From CG1-02-35-72 sp964564475 (lineage in GTDB: Bacteria; Bacteroidota; Bacteroidia; Flavobacteriales; Flavobacteriaceae): 16,751 nt of DNA. Within the stretch, counting starts at the first letter, position 1; the number at the start of each line of letters is the position of its first letter. The position numbers and the translations under genes were made by a program. Shown here piece by piece: positions 1 through 7,889 of this stretch. Location: positions 1 to 16,751 of the forward strand of contig CAZMBM010000043.1 in assembly GCA_964564475.1 (NCBI GenBank), read 5' to 3'. The notes under the pieces were generated by a model. That model saw only the letters and a program-made list of their open reading frames with translations. It made no database searches and was not told where the DNA came from.

Positions 1-81
1 ATAGGTAATATTATATATATTTTAGAATTCATAAAACACGGCAGACCAACAGATGAAGCCTTAGAAACAATAAACAAATAA
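1..81 (+). CDS. 3' end of an unidentified gene
   Basis: The first 26 codons of the window form an open frame ending in TAA at 79-81. The peptide reads IGNIIYILEFIKHG and then RPTDEALETINK. It looks like the helical, mildly hydrophobic then polar C-terminus of a soluble or peripheral protein, and there is too little of it to assign a family. It lies 29 nt before the nirS start codon with no promoter-like box between them, so it is probably the gene preceding nirS in the same transcript. A cytochrome-type C-terminal helix is possible but cannot be shown from this fragment. Confidence 0.5.
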   Translation: MGNIIYILEFIKHGRPTDEALETINK

Positions 82-110
82 GTAAAAACCAAACTTCAAA
101 TCAAAAAAAT

Positions 111-1766
111 ATGAAAAAAATAAGTTTACTAGCTATACTAATGCTAGTTATTTTAAGCCTAAACTTTGGTTGTAAGAACGACAAAAAAGACGGCAAAAAA
201 GATTCGGATGTCATAACAATGAATGGCGTTTCGTTAACCGCTGCCGAAATGGCGAAGGGAAGCGAAATATATTTTGACAGGTGTGCGGGATGCCATGGCT
301 CATCACGTAAAGGAGCTACGGGGCCACATTTATTACCCAAAGCACCCAAAGGTAATAACAGACCCGGTACAACATTATTAGGAGCTGCCGGTATACGCGT
401 ATTTATAGAAAATGGGACTACAGCGGGAATGCCAGAATGGAAAGGCATTATGTCTGAAGAAGACATTGAATTAATGACGCGTTTTTTACAAGTAGATCCG
501 CCAACCATTCCGCCTTTTGGTTTAGAAGACATCAGAGCTACATGGAAGTTAATTGTACCTGTTGCAGACAGACCCACAAAACCGCAACACAATAGAGACA
601 TAAATAACTACTTTGGTGTGATAATGAGAGATGCCGGTAAAGTGGCCATTATTGATGGGGATACAAAAGAAAAAATTGCCGTTTTAAAAACAGGATTTGC
701 CGTTCATATTTTAAGAACTTCGGCTTCCGGAAGATATATTTACTCAATTGGCAGAGATGGCCGAATTACTATGATTGACACTTATCCTAAAATTCCGAAC
801 ATCGTTGCTGAAGTTAGAGAATCTTATGACGCCCGTTCGGTAGAGGTTTCTAAATACAAAGGGTTTGAAGATAAATACCTGATTGCCGGCGGATATAGCC
901 CCAGTCATTTTGTGATTTTCGATGCGCAAACACTCGAACCAATTAGCGTTACAAGCACAAGCGGCAACGCTTGCGACGGCGATAAAGAATTTATAAAAGA
1001 AGCCCGTGTGGCTTCAATAGTAGCCTCACATACAGATCCTTTATGGGTAGTGAATATAAAAGAAAGAGGAATGGTTGATTTGGTTGACTATACCGATCCT
1101 AAAAACCCTATAGTTACCGAAATACCTACCGCAAGGTTTTTACACGACGGGGGTTGGGATGTAACGGGGCGTTTCTTTTTAGTGGCAGCAAACGCCAGTA
1201 ACAAAATTGTTGTCATTGATGTGCCCAACAAAAAATTAGTAAAAATTATAGAAACGGGAATTAAACCACATCCGGGTAGAGGAACTAATATTAAAAATAA
1301 GTTAGGTAATCTTTGGGTAACTTCTCATTTAGGAGAAAATAAAATCTCTTTTATTAAAACAAATCAGGGGAAAGGACAGTGGACAGTTGTCAAAGAAATC
1401 AAAGCCCCCGGAGATGGCGGCGGGGCTCTTTTTGTTAAATCACATCCAAAATCAAAACACCTTTGGGTTGACAGAACATTAAACCCTACACCTTCTTTAC
1501 ACTCTTCTGTAGATGTGTTTGATACAGATACATTTAAACACTTAAAAACAATCACTATGCCCAAAGATGTAGATGGTCGCATGGTTCATATGGAATATAA
1601 TATGGCAGGAAATGAAGTATGGATATCTGTATTTATGGGTAAACAAAGTGCGCTTTTAATTTATAATGATAAAACATTGCAATTAAAACAAATAATTAAG
1701 GGCGACTGGGTAGAAAACCCAACCGGAAAATTCAATATCTACAACACCACAAATGATATTTACTAA
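111..1766 (+). CDS. nirS: Cytochrome cd1 nitrite reductase (NO-forming), lipoprotein-type
   Basis: This enzyme reduces nitrite to nitric oxide in the cell envelope. Residues 1-20 form a hydrophobic signal ending in LNFGC, with Cys21 as the likely lipidated residue, followed by a Lys/Asp-rich tether (22-33). The cytochrome c domain (about 45-130) carries the heme motif CAGCH (58-62) and a probable axial Met107 in GMPEW. The eight-bladed d1-heme propeller (about 145-551) has the proximal ligand His199 (FAVHILR) and the two distal active-site histidines His345 (RFLHDGG) and His387 (HPGRG). The final block PTGKFNIYNT is also typical of NirS. Having both the c-heme domain and the two distal histidines favours NirS over the relatives NirF and NirN. 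The length (551 aa) is normal for the family. The start follows an A-rich leader. Downstream norQD fits NO being passed on to a NO reductase. The membrane anchor is inferred from a relaxed lipobox. Confidence 0.95.
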   Translation: MKKISLLAILMLVILSLNFGCKNDKKDGKKDSDVITMNGVSLTAAEMAKGSEIYFDRCAGCHGSSRKGATGPHLLPKAPKGNNRPGTTLLGAAGIRVFIENGTTAGMPEWKGIMSEEDIELMTRFLQVDPPTIPPFGLEDIRATWKLIVPVADRPTKPQHNRDINNYFGVIMRDAGKVAIIDGDTKEKIAVLKTGFAVHILRTSASGRYIYSIGRDGRITMIDTYPKIPNIVAEVRESYDARSVEVSKYKGFEDKYLIAGGYSPSHFVIFDAQTLEPISVTSTSGNACDGDKEFIKEARVASIVASHTDPLWVVNIKERGMVDLVDYTDPKNPIVTEIPTARFLHDGGWDVTGRFFLVAANASNKIVVIDVPNKKLVKIIETGIKPHPGRGTNIKNKLGNLWVTSHLGENKISFIKTNQGKGQWTVVKEIKAPGDGGGALFVKSHPKSKHLWVDRTLNPTPSLHSSVDVFDTDTFKHLKTITMPKDVDGRMVHMEYNMAGNEVWISVFMGKQSALLIYNDKTLQLKQIIKGDWVENPTGKFNIYNTTNDIY

Positions 1767-1780
1767 CAATATTTAAAAAA

Positions 1781-1810
1781 ACCATATGGCTGTACTGTCA
1801 GCCATATGGT
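1781..1810 (+). promoter_or_regulatory. Perfect 12-bp hairpin between nirS and the TonB receptor gene
   Basis: ACCATATGGCTG (1781-1792) is exactly complementary to CAGCCATATGGT (1799-1810), leaving the 6-nt loop TACTGT. It begins 15 nt after the nirS stop. No T-run follows it on the + strand (TTAAAAAAAC follows), so it is not a canonical terminator for nirS. On the - strand it is followed by T6, but no gene is transcribed that way here. An mRNA 3'-end stabiliser, processing site or leaky attenuator that would set nirS apart from the genes behind it is inference. Confidence 0.7.
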
Positions 1811-1826
1811 TAAAAAAACTACTAAA

Positions 1827-3833
1827 ATGAAGACTTTTTTAATGGTCTTAGGTCTGTCATTGCTGTTTGTTAAGCTTGTTTTTTCACAAAAAAAGGATGA
1901 AAACAAGACTAAAACCGAACAATTAGACGAAGTTGTTGTTACGGCTCAATATGCCCCACAATCTGAAAATAATGCGGTGTACAAAGTAAAAGTAATAAGT
2001 GCCAAAACCATAAACAGAAAAGCAGCCAATAATCTGAGAGAACTCTTGCAGCAAGAGCTAAACATCAGTCTGGCTCAAAATTCAGTTTTTGGTTCTAGTG
2101 TAGAAATACAAGGTATTTCAAAAGAAAACATCAAAATACTTATTGATGGTGTCCCGGTTATAGGACGCTTAAATGGTGTTATTGACTTAAATCAGATAAA
2201 CCTTTCGGCTATAGAAAAAGTTGAAATTATTGAAGGACCTGTGTCTGTATTTTATGGTACTGACGCTATGGGGGGTGTTATTAATTTGATTACAAAAAAA
2301 ACACAAGACGAAAACATTGAGGGAAGTGTCTCAAGTTATTACGAAAGCATCGATGCCATAAATTTAAACACCGATGTGGGTTATAAATTTGGTAAAAATA
2401 CCATTCGCTTAAATGGCGGCTATTATCATTTTAACGGTCTATCGACCGACAATTCACCCCGTAATTTAAATTGGGAAGAAAGAGAGCAATCATTTGGAAA
2501 CTTTATGTTTAACAGAGCTATTAGAAAACTGAAATTGCGTTACAATGTTAATTTTTCTAATGAAAAACTCACCTCAATTGGCGAACCTTCAAGATCCGGT
2601 AAAATAAATGACAAAGATTATTATACACGACGCATTGATAACTATTTAAGTCTTCAAGGAAAAGTATCTGACCATAAATTTATAGATATTGTCACATCTT
2701 ATTCAAACTATCAGAGATATCACAATACTTTTAACCTTAACCTGACAAATCAAGAAAGTGTATTATCTACAACCGATACTAAAGCCGACAATATTGTTAA
2801 ATTTAATTATGGTGGTATTAGAGCTCAGTTAGGTAAAAGTGCAGAAATTGAGAAACTTAATTATGCTTACGGAACCGAATATTATACAGAAACTACCGAA
2901 GGAAGCAGAATATTAAACAATAGGCAAAACATACAAACTTTAGCCCTTTTCGGCAGTCTTAACTACAAGCTATTAAAACGATTTGAAATTCAGCCTTCGG
3001 CCAGATACACATGGAACAGCAGTTATGGCTCATTGGTATCGCCGGCATTGAATACAAAACTGTACTTTAATAAGCATAGTCAATTACAATTTTCGTATGC
3101 CCGTGGCTTTAGAGCCCCCTCTTTAAAAGAGTTGTTTTTAGATTTTAATATCAGCGCAGGCCCGTTTACTTACATCATTTCAGGAAATGAAAATTTAGAT
3201 GTAGAGAAATCGCACAGCTTTAACCTGTATTACACTTTTAGAAAAAATTTAAACGATACGGGGCAATTTTCGGTTGAACCCTCAGTGTTTTATAATGATA
3301 TTGCTAACTTAGTCGCTTTAAGCGAAATGGTTGATTTTAAAAGAAACTATATCAATATAAATAAATTCAAGTCGGTTGGAGGTAAAATCGATGTTGGTTT
3401 TCAACCAAATGCTTTTTTATCTCTAAAAACAGGTTTCTCATTAATTGGACGCTACAATAAGTACACTGAGACTATAGATACAGAAACCTTTTTGTATTCA
3501 CCGGAAGTAACTACTAACATCAATTTCAATTTTAAAAGACGTCATCTATTTTTTGCTATTTTTTATAAATACACGGGTAAACGAGACGGCTTTTATATGG
3601 ATTCTGATGCCAATTTAGTAAAAACTACCCGAAACAGTTTTAACACCTTAGATACAACGCTTACAAAATCACTTTTTAATGATAATTTTAATATTTCAAT
3701 GGGTGTTAAAAATGTCTTTAATGTAACCGATATTCAAACCTTAAACGAAATAGGAGAAGCGCACTCAAGAGATTTACAATTATGGGGACGCTCTTTCTTT
3801 TTGAAAACAACAATAAATTTCGAAAATAATTAA
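1827..3833 (+). CDS. TonB-dependent outer-membrane receptor
   Basis: This is an energised outer-membrane importer whose ligand cannot be told from the sequence. A signal peptide covers about 1-20 (MKTFLMVLGL...VFSQ). A TonB-box-like stretch, LDEVVVTAQ, lies at 33-41. The plug domain (about 45-158) includes IDGVPVIGR and IEGPVSVFYGTDAMGG, and about 500 residues of alternating beta-strands form the barrel. The total is 668 aa, the usual size for a siderophore-, vitamin- or metal-type receptor and shorter than SusC proteins. An in-frame ATG at 1806 lies inside the 3' arm of the preceding hairpin and would put a Lys/Thr-rich stretch before the signal peptide, so 1827 is preferred. The gene sits between nirS and norQD, 20 nt before the porin gene. 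Copper or heme/iron import for denitrification enzymes is plausible, but no Met- or His-rich ligand motif is obvious. Confidence 0.9.
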   Translation: MKTFLMVLGLSLLFVKLVFSQKKDENKTKTEQLDEVVVTAQYAPQSENNAVYKVKVISAKTINRKAANNLRELLQQELNISLAQNSVFGSSVEIQGISKENIKILIDGVPVIGRLNGVIDLNQINLSAIEKVEIIEGPVSVFYGTDAMGGVINLITKKTQDENIEGSVSSYYESIDAINLNTDVGYKFGKNTIRLNGGYYHFNGLSTDNSPRNLNWEEREQSFGNFMFNRAIRKLKLRYNVNFSNEKLTSIGEPSRSGKINDKDYYTRRIDNYLSLQGKVSDHKFIDIVTSYSNYQRYHNTFNLNLTNQESVLSTTDTKADNIVKFNYGGIRAQLGKSAEIEKLNYAYGTEYYTETTEGSRILNNRQNIQTLALFGSLNYKLLKRFEIQPSARYTWNSSYGSLVSPALNTKLYFNKHSQLQFSYARGFRAPSLKELFLDFNISAGPFTYIISGNENLDVEKSHSFNLYYTFRKNLNDTGQFSVEPSVFYNDIANLVALSEMVDFKRNYININKFKSVGGKIDVGFQPNAFLSLKTGFSLIGRYNKYTETIDTETFLYSPEVTTNINFNFKRRHLFFAIFYKYTGKRDGFYMDSDANLVKTTRNSFNTLDTTLTKSLFNDNFNISMGVKNVFNVTDIQTLNEIGEAHSRDLQLWGRSFFLKTTINFENN

Positions 3834-3853
3834 AACCTTTAAATAACCATATT

Positions 3854-5110
3854 ATGAAAAAAATACTTTATTTAATCCTCGTTACACTGTTTGTAACGTC
3901 ACTAAATGCACAACAATTTGACTTGTCTGCAGAAATACGACCACGCTTTGAAAACCGCCATGGTTACAAAACTCTTTTAGACAATAATATAAATGGTACA
4001 AATTTTATTTCGCAACGAAGTCGGATAAATTTTGATTTTAAACAAGACAGGTATAAATTCAAGGTGACTATTCAAAATATCCGCGTTTGGGGAGATGTAG
4101 GAACACTCTCTGTTGACGATTCAGCCATGCAATTTCATGAAGCTTGGGTCGAAGCCTACTTATCGGATAACTGGTCTTTAAAAATAGGCCGCCAAGAAAT
4201 TATTTACGACGATCATAGAATTTTTGGAGATGTGGGATGGGCGCAACAAGCGCGAAGCCACGATGCCTTTTTATTTAAATACATTCCTAATAAAAATAAC
4301 CGTTTAGATATTGGTTTTGCTTTAAATGCCGATGGAGAAAAAATAAAACAATATTTATACAGTAATGTAGCTGGCTATAAAGCTTTACAATACGCATGGT
4401 ATCACGGTAGTTTTAACAAATTAGGCTTGAGTGTTTTAGCATTAAATACAGGTATAGAATACATAGGCACTAACACCATCCAAACCATTGATTATATGCA
4501 AACTATCGGTTCAAGATTGACTTATAAATCAAAAAAAATAGATGCCAATGCCGCCACCTATTTTCAATCGGGCAAAAGGACAAGCAATACCGTAAACGCC
4601 CTTTATTATACCGGTAATTTTAGCTATAATATTTTACCCAATTTTAGTATGGGTGCCGGAATTGAATATCTATCCGGTAAAGACACTAACGATAGCACCG
4701 GTGATATCAAATCATTTTCTCCTTTATTTGGTACAAATCATAAATTTAACGGTTGGATGGATTATTTTTATGTTGGTAACTGGAATAATTCTGTTGGGTT
4801 AACCGACGTCAATTTTACTTTGGCTTATAAAAAAGATAAATTCTCTGCTAAGTTGGTTCCTCATCTTTTTTCTGCCGCCGCAAATGTTTACGATGGTAAT
4901 ATTAAAATGGATCAAAATTTGGGCACAGAAATTGACTTTGTTTTGGGCTACAAGGTAGCTACAGACATCAAGTTTAACGCAGGTTATTCTAAAATGTACG
5001 CCACCAGCACCTTACAACTTTTAAAAGGCGGCAGCAAAGATGCCGACAACAGTTGGGCGTGGATAATGCTTACCTTTAAACCAAAGTTATTTTCGGCTTC
5101 TGTTAATTAA
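3854..5110 (+). CDS. Alginate_exp-type outer-membrane beta-barrel porin
   Basis: This is a predicted outer-membrane channel. A signal peptide (1-19, ending SLNAQ) precedes repeated amphipathic strands. The N-terminal part resembles the alginate-export porin family (alginate_exp). The visible pattern is an early strand SAEIRPRFENR (about 24-34), then QRSRINFDF, a conserved VWGD (about 78-81), FHEAWVEAYL, and LKIGRQEIIYDDHRIFGD (about 110-127). The length of 418 aa is usual for the family. Homologues transport many anionic or neutral solutes, and the family name does not imply alginate here. No alginate genes are nearby. The gene is 20 nt after the TonB receptor gene and 74 nt before norQ, so it likely belongs to the denitrification transcript. 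A nitrate/nitrite-permeable porin is an attractive but untested idea. Confidence 0.8.
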   Translation: MKKILYLILVTLFVTSLNAQQFDLSAEIRPRFENRHGYKTLLDNNINGTNFISQRSRINFDFKQDRYKFKVTIQNIRVWGDVGTLSVDDSAMQFHEAWVEAYLSDNWSLKIGRQEIIYDDHRIFGDVGWAQQARSHDAFLFKYIPNKNNRLDIGFALNADGEKIKQYLYSNVAGYKALQYAWYHGSFNKLGLSVLALNTGIEYIGTNTIQTIDYMQTIGSRLTYKSKKIDANAATYFQSGKRTSNTVNALYYTGNFSYNILPNFSMGAGIEYLSGKDTNDSTGDIKSFSPLFGTNHKFNGWMDYFYVGNWNNSVGLTDVNFTLAYKKDKFSAKLVPHLFSAAANVYDGNIKMDQNLGTEIDFVLGYKVATDIKFNAGYSKMYATSTLQLLKGGSKDADNSWAWIMLTFKPKLFSASVN

Positions 5111-5184
5111 TTTTAACTAGCCGTCTGTAAATAGTTTTAAAATGACTTTTTGTCTTTTTATAAAAATTATAATTGTTAAACCCA

Positions 5185-5961
5185 ATGAATAAATCACCTT
5201 ATTACCATCAAATAGGTAAAGAAATTGACGTTTTTGAACATGCCTTTAAAAACAAAATCCCATTCTTGTTAAAAGGTCCTACGGGAACAGGAAAATCACG
5301 GTTTATTGAATTTATGGCTGATAAACTAAACAAAAAACTCATCACTATTGCCTGTCATGAAGAGACCTCTTCTACCGATTTAATAGGGCGCTATATCATT
5401 AAAGGCACCGAAGCCGTTTGGATAGATGGCCCACTTACAAAAGCGGTTAAAGAAGGGGCTATTATTTATCTCGATGAAATTGCCGAAGCCAGACCCGATG
5501 TTATTGTGGCCATACATTCTTTAACAGATCACCGACGTGAATTGTTTATAGATAAACTTGGTGAAACGGTTAAAGCCCATACCAACTTTATGTTGGTGGC
5601 TTCGTTTAACCCGGGCTATCAAAGAGGATTCAAAGAATTAAAACCCTCTACCAAGCAACGCTTTGTAGCCCTGTCTTTCGGTTATCCTGACGAAAAAATT
5701 GAAACTGACATTTTGGTAAACGAATCGAATATAGATAAAACCACAGCTAAGAAACTTGTTTCTATTGGCAATAAAATAAGAAACTTAACAGAACTGGGCT
5801 TAACCGAAACAGCCTCTACCAGATTACTGGTAGATGCCGCCAAACTAATTTACAGCGGATTACCTAAAAGGCTGTCTGTTCATGTGGCTGTGGTAGAACC
5901 TTTAACAGATGATTTAGAAATAATAACGGCGCTAAAAGATTTGTGCGATTTGATGATTTAA
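5185..5961 (+). CDS. norQ: NorQ-type MoxR AAA+ ATPase, nitric oxide reductase activation
   Basis: NorQ is a cytoplasmic AAA+ ATPase of the CbbQ/NirQ/NorQ group that works with NorD to activate cytochrome-c-type NO reductase, probably by helping insert the non-heme iron. From the ATG at 5185 the protein has 258 aa. It shows Walker A GPTGTGKS (31-38), Walker B IIYLDE (93-98), sensor 1 in ASFNPGYQ (139-146, Asn142), an arginine-finger candidate Arg159 (TKQRF) and sensor-2 Arg213 (STR). FNPGYQ is typical of this group. A TTG four codons upstream (5173) is an unlikely start compared with the ATG. The immediately following norD is the expected partner and secures the assignment over other MoxR proteins. 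Confidence 0.92.
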   Translation: MNKSPYYHQIGKEIDVFEHAFKNKIPFLLKGPTGTGKSRFIEFMADKLNKKLITIACHEETSSTDLIGRYIIKGTEAVWIDGPLTKAVKEGAIIYLDEIAEARPDVIVAIHSLTDHRRELFIDKLGETVKAHTNFMLVASFNPGYQRGFKELKPSTKQRFVALSFGYPDEKIETDILVNESNIDKTTAKKLVSIGNKIRNLTELGLTETASTRLLVDAAKLIYSGLPKRLSVHVAVVEPLTDDLEIITALKDLCDLMI

Positions 5962-5971
5962 CTTTGGTCGT

Positions 5972-5996
5972 AAGGCGTCACTCTAAGTGACGCCTT
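5972..5996 (+). promoter_or_regulatory. Perfect 11-bp hairpin between norQ and norD
   Basis: AAGGCGTCACT (5972-5982) pairs exactly with AGTGACGCCTT (5986-5996) around the 3-nt loop CTA, with a possible extra U-G pair at the base. It is the most GC-rich stretch of the intergenic DNA around it and fills half the 52-nt norQ-norD gap. The sequence after it (GACTTTAAATAAAA) lacks a T-run, so a factor-independent terminator is unlikely. An intercistronic stability or processing element that adjusts NorQ:NorD ratio is inference. Confidence 0.7.
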
Positions 5997-6013
5997 GACT
6001 TTAAATAAAAAAA

Positions 6014-7780
6014 ATGGCTTTAGACGAATACATTTACGGAAAAATTGCCCACTATTTTAAAAGGCGTAAAGAAGTTTCCATTGAAACAGCGCTCAACACC
6101 GTAAAACTAGACACTATTAAACCACGACTTACTATTTTAGCCCGTGCCATTACCGGAAAACCTATTGAGATATACGCCGCCGAACACGAAGGAGGATATA
6201 AAAATAACAATTTCTTTTTACCCTTACTTTATTCTGAATTAACATCATACGAAAAAAACCTATCGTTTTATCTGTACCGTATTTTATACCTTTCGGTACA
6301 AAAAAACCTAAATAAAAATTGGTTTGACAACACAGAGCACCCACTTAAAGAATCACGTCAAAAAGCGTTAGAAACGTCTAAAGACATTCTAGAACATCTT
6401 TTTAATGAATTTCCGATAAGTGAAAAAATATATAATGACTTAAAAAATTATTACGACACCCAAACCTCAGAAAAAAACCAACCCGATTATACTTTTCTTT
6501 ACGGAAAATGGATGCGCAATGAACCCGAAAAGTTGTCGCAAAATACACTCAAAAACTTTGACGAAAAGGCAAAAAAAGCAATTAAAGAAGAGATAAAAAC
6601 CATTTTAAAAGCCAATCCTGTAGAAGAGGTCATCACACTAGAAGTGGATAAAAAACAGCAAGAAGATTATGTAATGACGCATAATTTTGAAAAGGTAGAT
6701 ACCGCCGAAGAACATGAAGGTGGTTGGCGCGATTTTGATGGTGATGACGAGTTAGACAAACACAGTAAGGCTCTTGAAGAACTCAATATGAAGTACACGG
6801 TAAGGGTTGACGACACGGTTCACTCGGTTTACCAAGCCGATTTTGTAGAAAATATTACCGTTTCTGAAAGTGCCGATTTTAAAACAAACGATTTTTACAT
6901 CAACTATGACGAGTGGGATTTTACCAAACGTCAATACAAAGAAAATTTTTGTAAGGTTTACCCCAAAACCATAAACGAAATCGATACGGCTTACTACAAA
7001 AATACAATTACCAAAAATGCGTCAACACTTATGGGTTTGCGCAAAATGCTAAGTACCGTAAACAACAAATACAAACGGCAACGCCGGCAACCGCAAGGTG
7101 ACGAATTTGATATTGATGCTTTAACCGATTTATTTATAGATGCCCATTCAGGTCATACCCCGTCAGAAAAAATATATCTTTCTAAACGCAAAAAAGAAAA
7201 AGATTTATCTATTCTTATGCTCCTAGACATCAGTTTATCGAGCGATTCTTATGCCGCCAATAACCGTGTTATTGATGTAGAAAAACAAGTGTCTATTTTG
7301 TTTGGTGAAATTTTAAATGAATTTAATGTCGATTTTTCTATCAACTGTTTCTTTTCTAAAACCCGAAATTACAGCACCTATTTAAGTCTTAAACACTTTG
7401 ATGACGATTGGCATAAAGCCAAATTTAAAATAGGTGCGGCAGAACCCGAAGGGTATACCAGAATTGGGGCTGCCATAAGGCATTCCGGAACACTCCTCGC
7501 CAAACGCGATACCAAAAACAAGTGGCTTATTTTAATATCGGACGGCAAACCCAACGATTACGATAAATACGAAGGTACATACGGCATAAACGATGTGAAA
7601 CAAGCCCTTCGCGAACTTAAAGAACAACATATCAATGCCTACGCCTTAGCCATTGAAGCCCAAGCTAAATATTACTTACCTCAAATGTTTGGGCAAAATC
7701 ACTATCAAATCTTAACAACACCCGTAGAATTATTACAATCTTTGGTTAAGTTGTACGATAAAATAAAACACCAGAATTAA
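6014..7780 (+). CDS. norD: NorD-type VWA-domain protein, nitric oxide reductase activation
   Basis: This is the partner of NorQ in maturing cytochrome-c-type NO reductase, acting on the cytoplasmic side as the VWA adaptor that links the ATPase to its target. The protein has 588 aa. The N-terminal half (about 1-390) is helical and charged, with an acidic linker around 225-260 (EEHEGGWRDFDGDDELD). The C-terminal VWA domain (about 397-588) holds a complete MIDAS metal site: DISLS with Asp405, Ser407 and Ser409, then Thr482 (YTRIGAA) and Asp510 (ISDGKPNDYDKYEG). The ISDGKPNDYDKYEG block is characteristic of NorD. The ATG follows an A-rich leader just after the hairpin. No hydrophobic segment suggests membrane insertion. 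norC/norB, the proteins it should act on, are not in the window. Confidence 0.93.
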   Translation: MALDEYIYGKIAHYFKRRKEVSIETALNTVKLDTIKPRLTILARAITGKPIEIYAAEHEGGYKNNNFFLPLLYSELTSYEKNLSFYLYRILYLSVQKNLNKNWFDNTEHPLKESRQKALETSKDILEHLFNEFPISEKIYNDLKNYYDTQTSEKNQPDYTFLYGKWMRNEPEKLSQNTLKNFDEKAKKAIKEEIKTILKANPVEEVITLEVDKKQQEDYVMTHNFEKVDTAEEHEGGWRDFDGDDELDKHSKALEELNMKYTVRVDDTVHSVYQADFVENITVSESADFKTNDFYINYDEWDFTKRQYKENFCKVYPKTINEIDTAYYKNTITKNASTLMGLRKMLSTVNNKYKRQRRQPQGDEFDIDALTDLFIDAHSGHTPSEKIYLSKRKKEKDLSILMLLDISLSSDSYAANNRVIDVEKQVSILFGEILNEFNVDFSINCFFSKTRNYSTYLSLKHFDDDWHKAKFKIGAAEPEGYTRIGAAIRHSGTLLAKRDTKNKWLILISDGKPNDYDKYEGTYGINDVKQALRELKEQHINAYALAIEAQAKYYLPQMFGQNHYQILTTPVELLQSLVKLYDKIKHQN

Positions 7781-7815
7781 CACATCTGATTAAATCTTTA
7801 ATTTTGTTGCTAATA

Positions 7816-7838
7816 TCCTGTTTCCGTCAAAAACAGGA
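7816..7838. promoter_or_regulatory. Inverted repeat upstream of the nitrilase gene
   Basis: TCCTGTTT (7816-7823) and AAACAGGA (7831-7838) form a perfect 8-bp inverted repeat around the 7-nt spacer CCGTCAA, starting 35 nt after the norD stop. No T-run follows, so it is weak as a norD terminator. It overlaps where the -33 element of the nitrilase promoter would lie, so it could also be an operator. The sequence does not decide between the two. Confidence 0.45.
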
Positions 7839-7839
7839 C

Positions 7840-7880
7840 GCTCTAAAAACTGTATATTTGTACACTTATAAGCTCTAAAA
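7840..7880 (+). repeat. Direct repeat GCTCTAAAA flanking the nitrilase promoter box
   Basis: GCTCTAAAA occurs at 7840-7848 and again at 7872-7880, 32 bp apart (about three helical turns), on either side of the TATATTTG box. A degenerate third copy, GCACCTAAAA, follows at 7881-7890 and runs into the start codon. This could be a regulator-binding arrangement, although A-rich 9-mers can recur by chance in DNA of this composition. Confidence 0.4.
7853..7860 (+). promoter_or_regulatory. Bacteroidota-type -7 box for the nitrilase gene
   Basis: TATATTTG matches the TAnnTTTG -7 consensus of Bacteroidota exactly and lies 29 nt before the nitrilase ATG. No clear TTTG or TTG element is seen at the expected -33 distance, so the promoter may need an activator. 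It suggests the nitrilase gene is transcribed separately from nirS-norD. Confidence 0.55.
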
Positions 7881-7889
7881 GCACCTAAA

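Noticed and set aside
101..601. 166-codon open frame on the - strand opposite the start of nirS
   Set aside because: It lies wholly antisense to the cytochrome c domain of nirS, resembles no protein family, and has no promoter-like signals. It is a shadow of a well-supported gene.
111..1766. Assignment of the cd1-type protein as NirN or NirF (heme d1 synthesis proteins)
   Set aside because: Both distal histidines of the NirS active site (RFLHDGG and HPGRG) and the c-heme domain are present, and the flanking blocks follow NirS sequences closely.
1806..1826. Upstream ATG start for the TonB receptor gene
   Set aside because: It lies in the hairpin arm and adds MVKKTTK before a normal signal peptide. 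The ATG at 1827 gives a standard N-terminus.
5173..5184. TTG start four codons upstream for norQ
   Set aside because: The ATG at 5185 begins at the usual N-terminal position, and TTG starts are rare in such genes.
7781..7800. FNR-type site (TTGATnnnnATCAA) near CTGATTAAATCT or elsewhere by the denitrification genes
   Set aside because: Only one half-site is recognisable. No full match was found in any intergenic region of the window.
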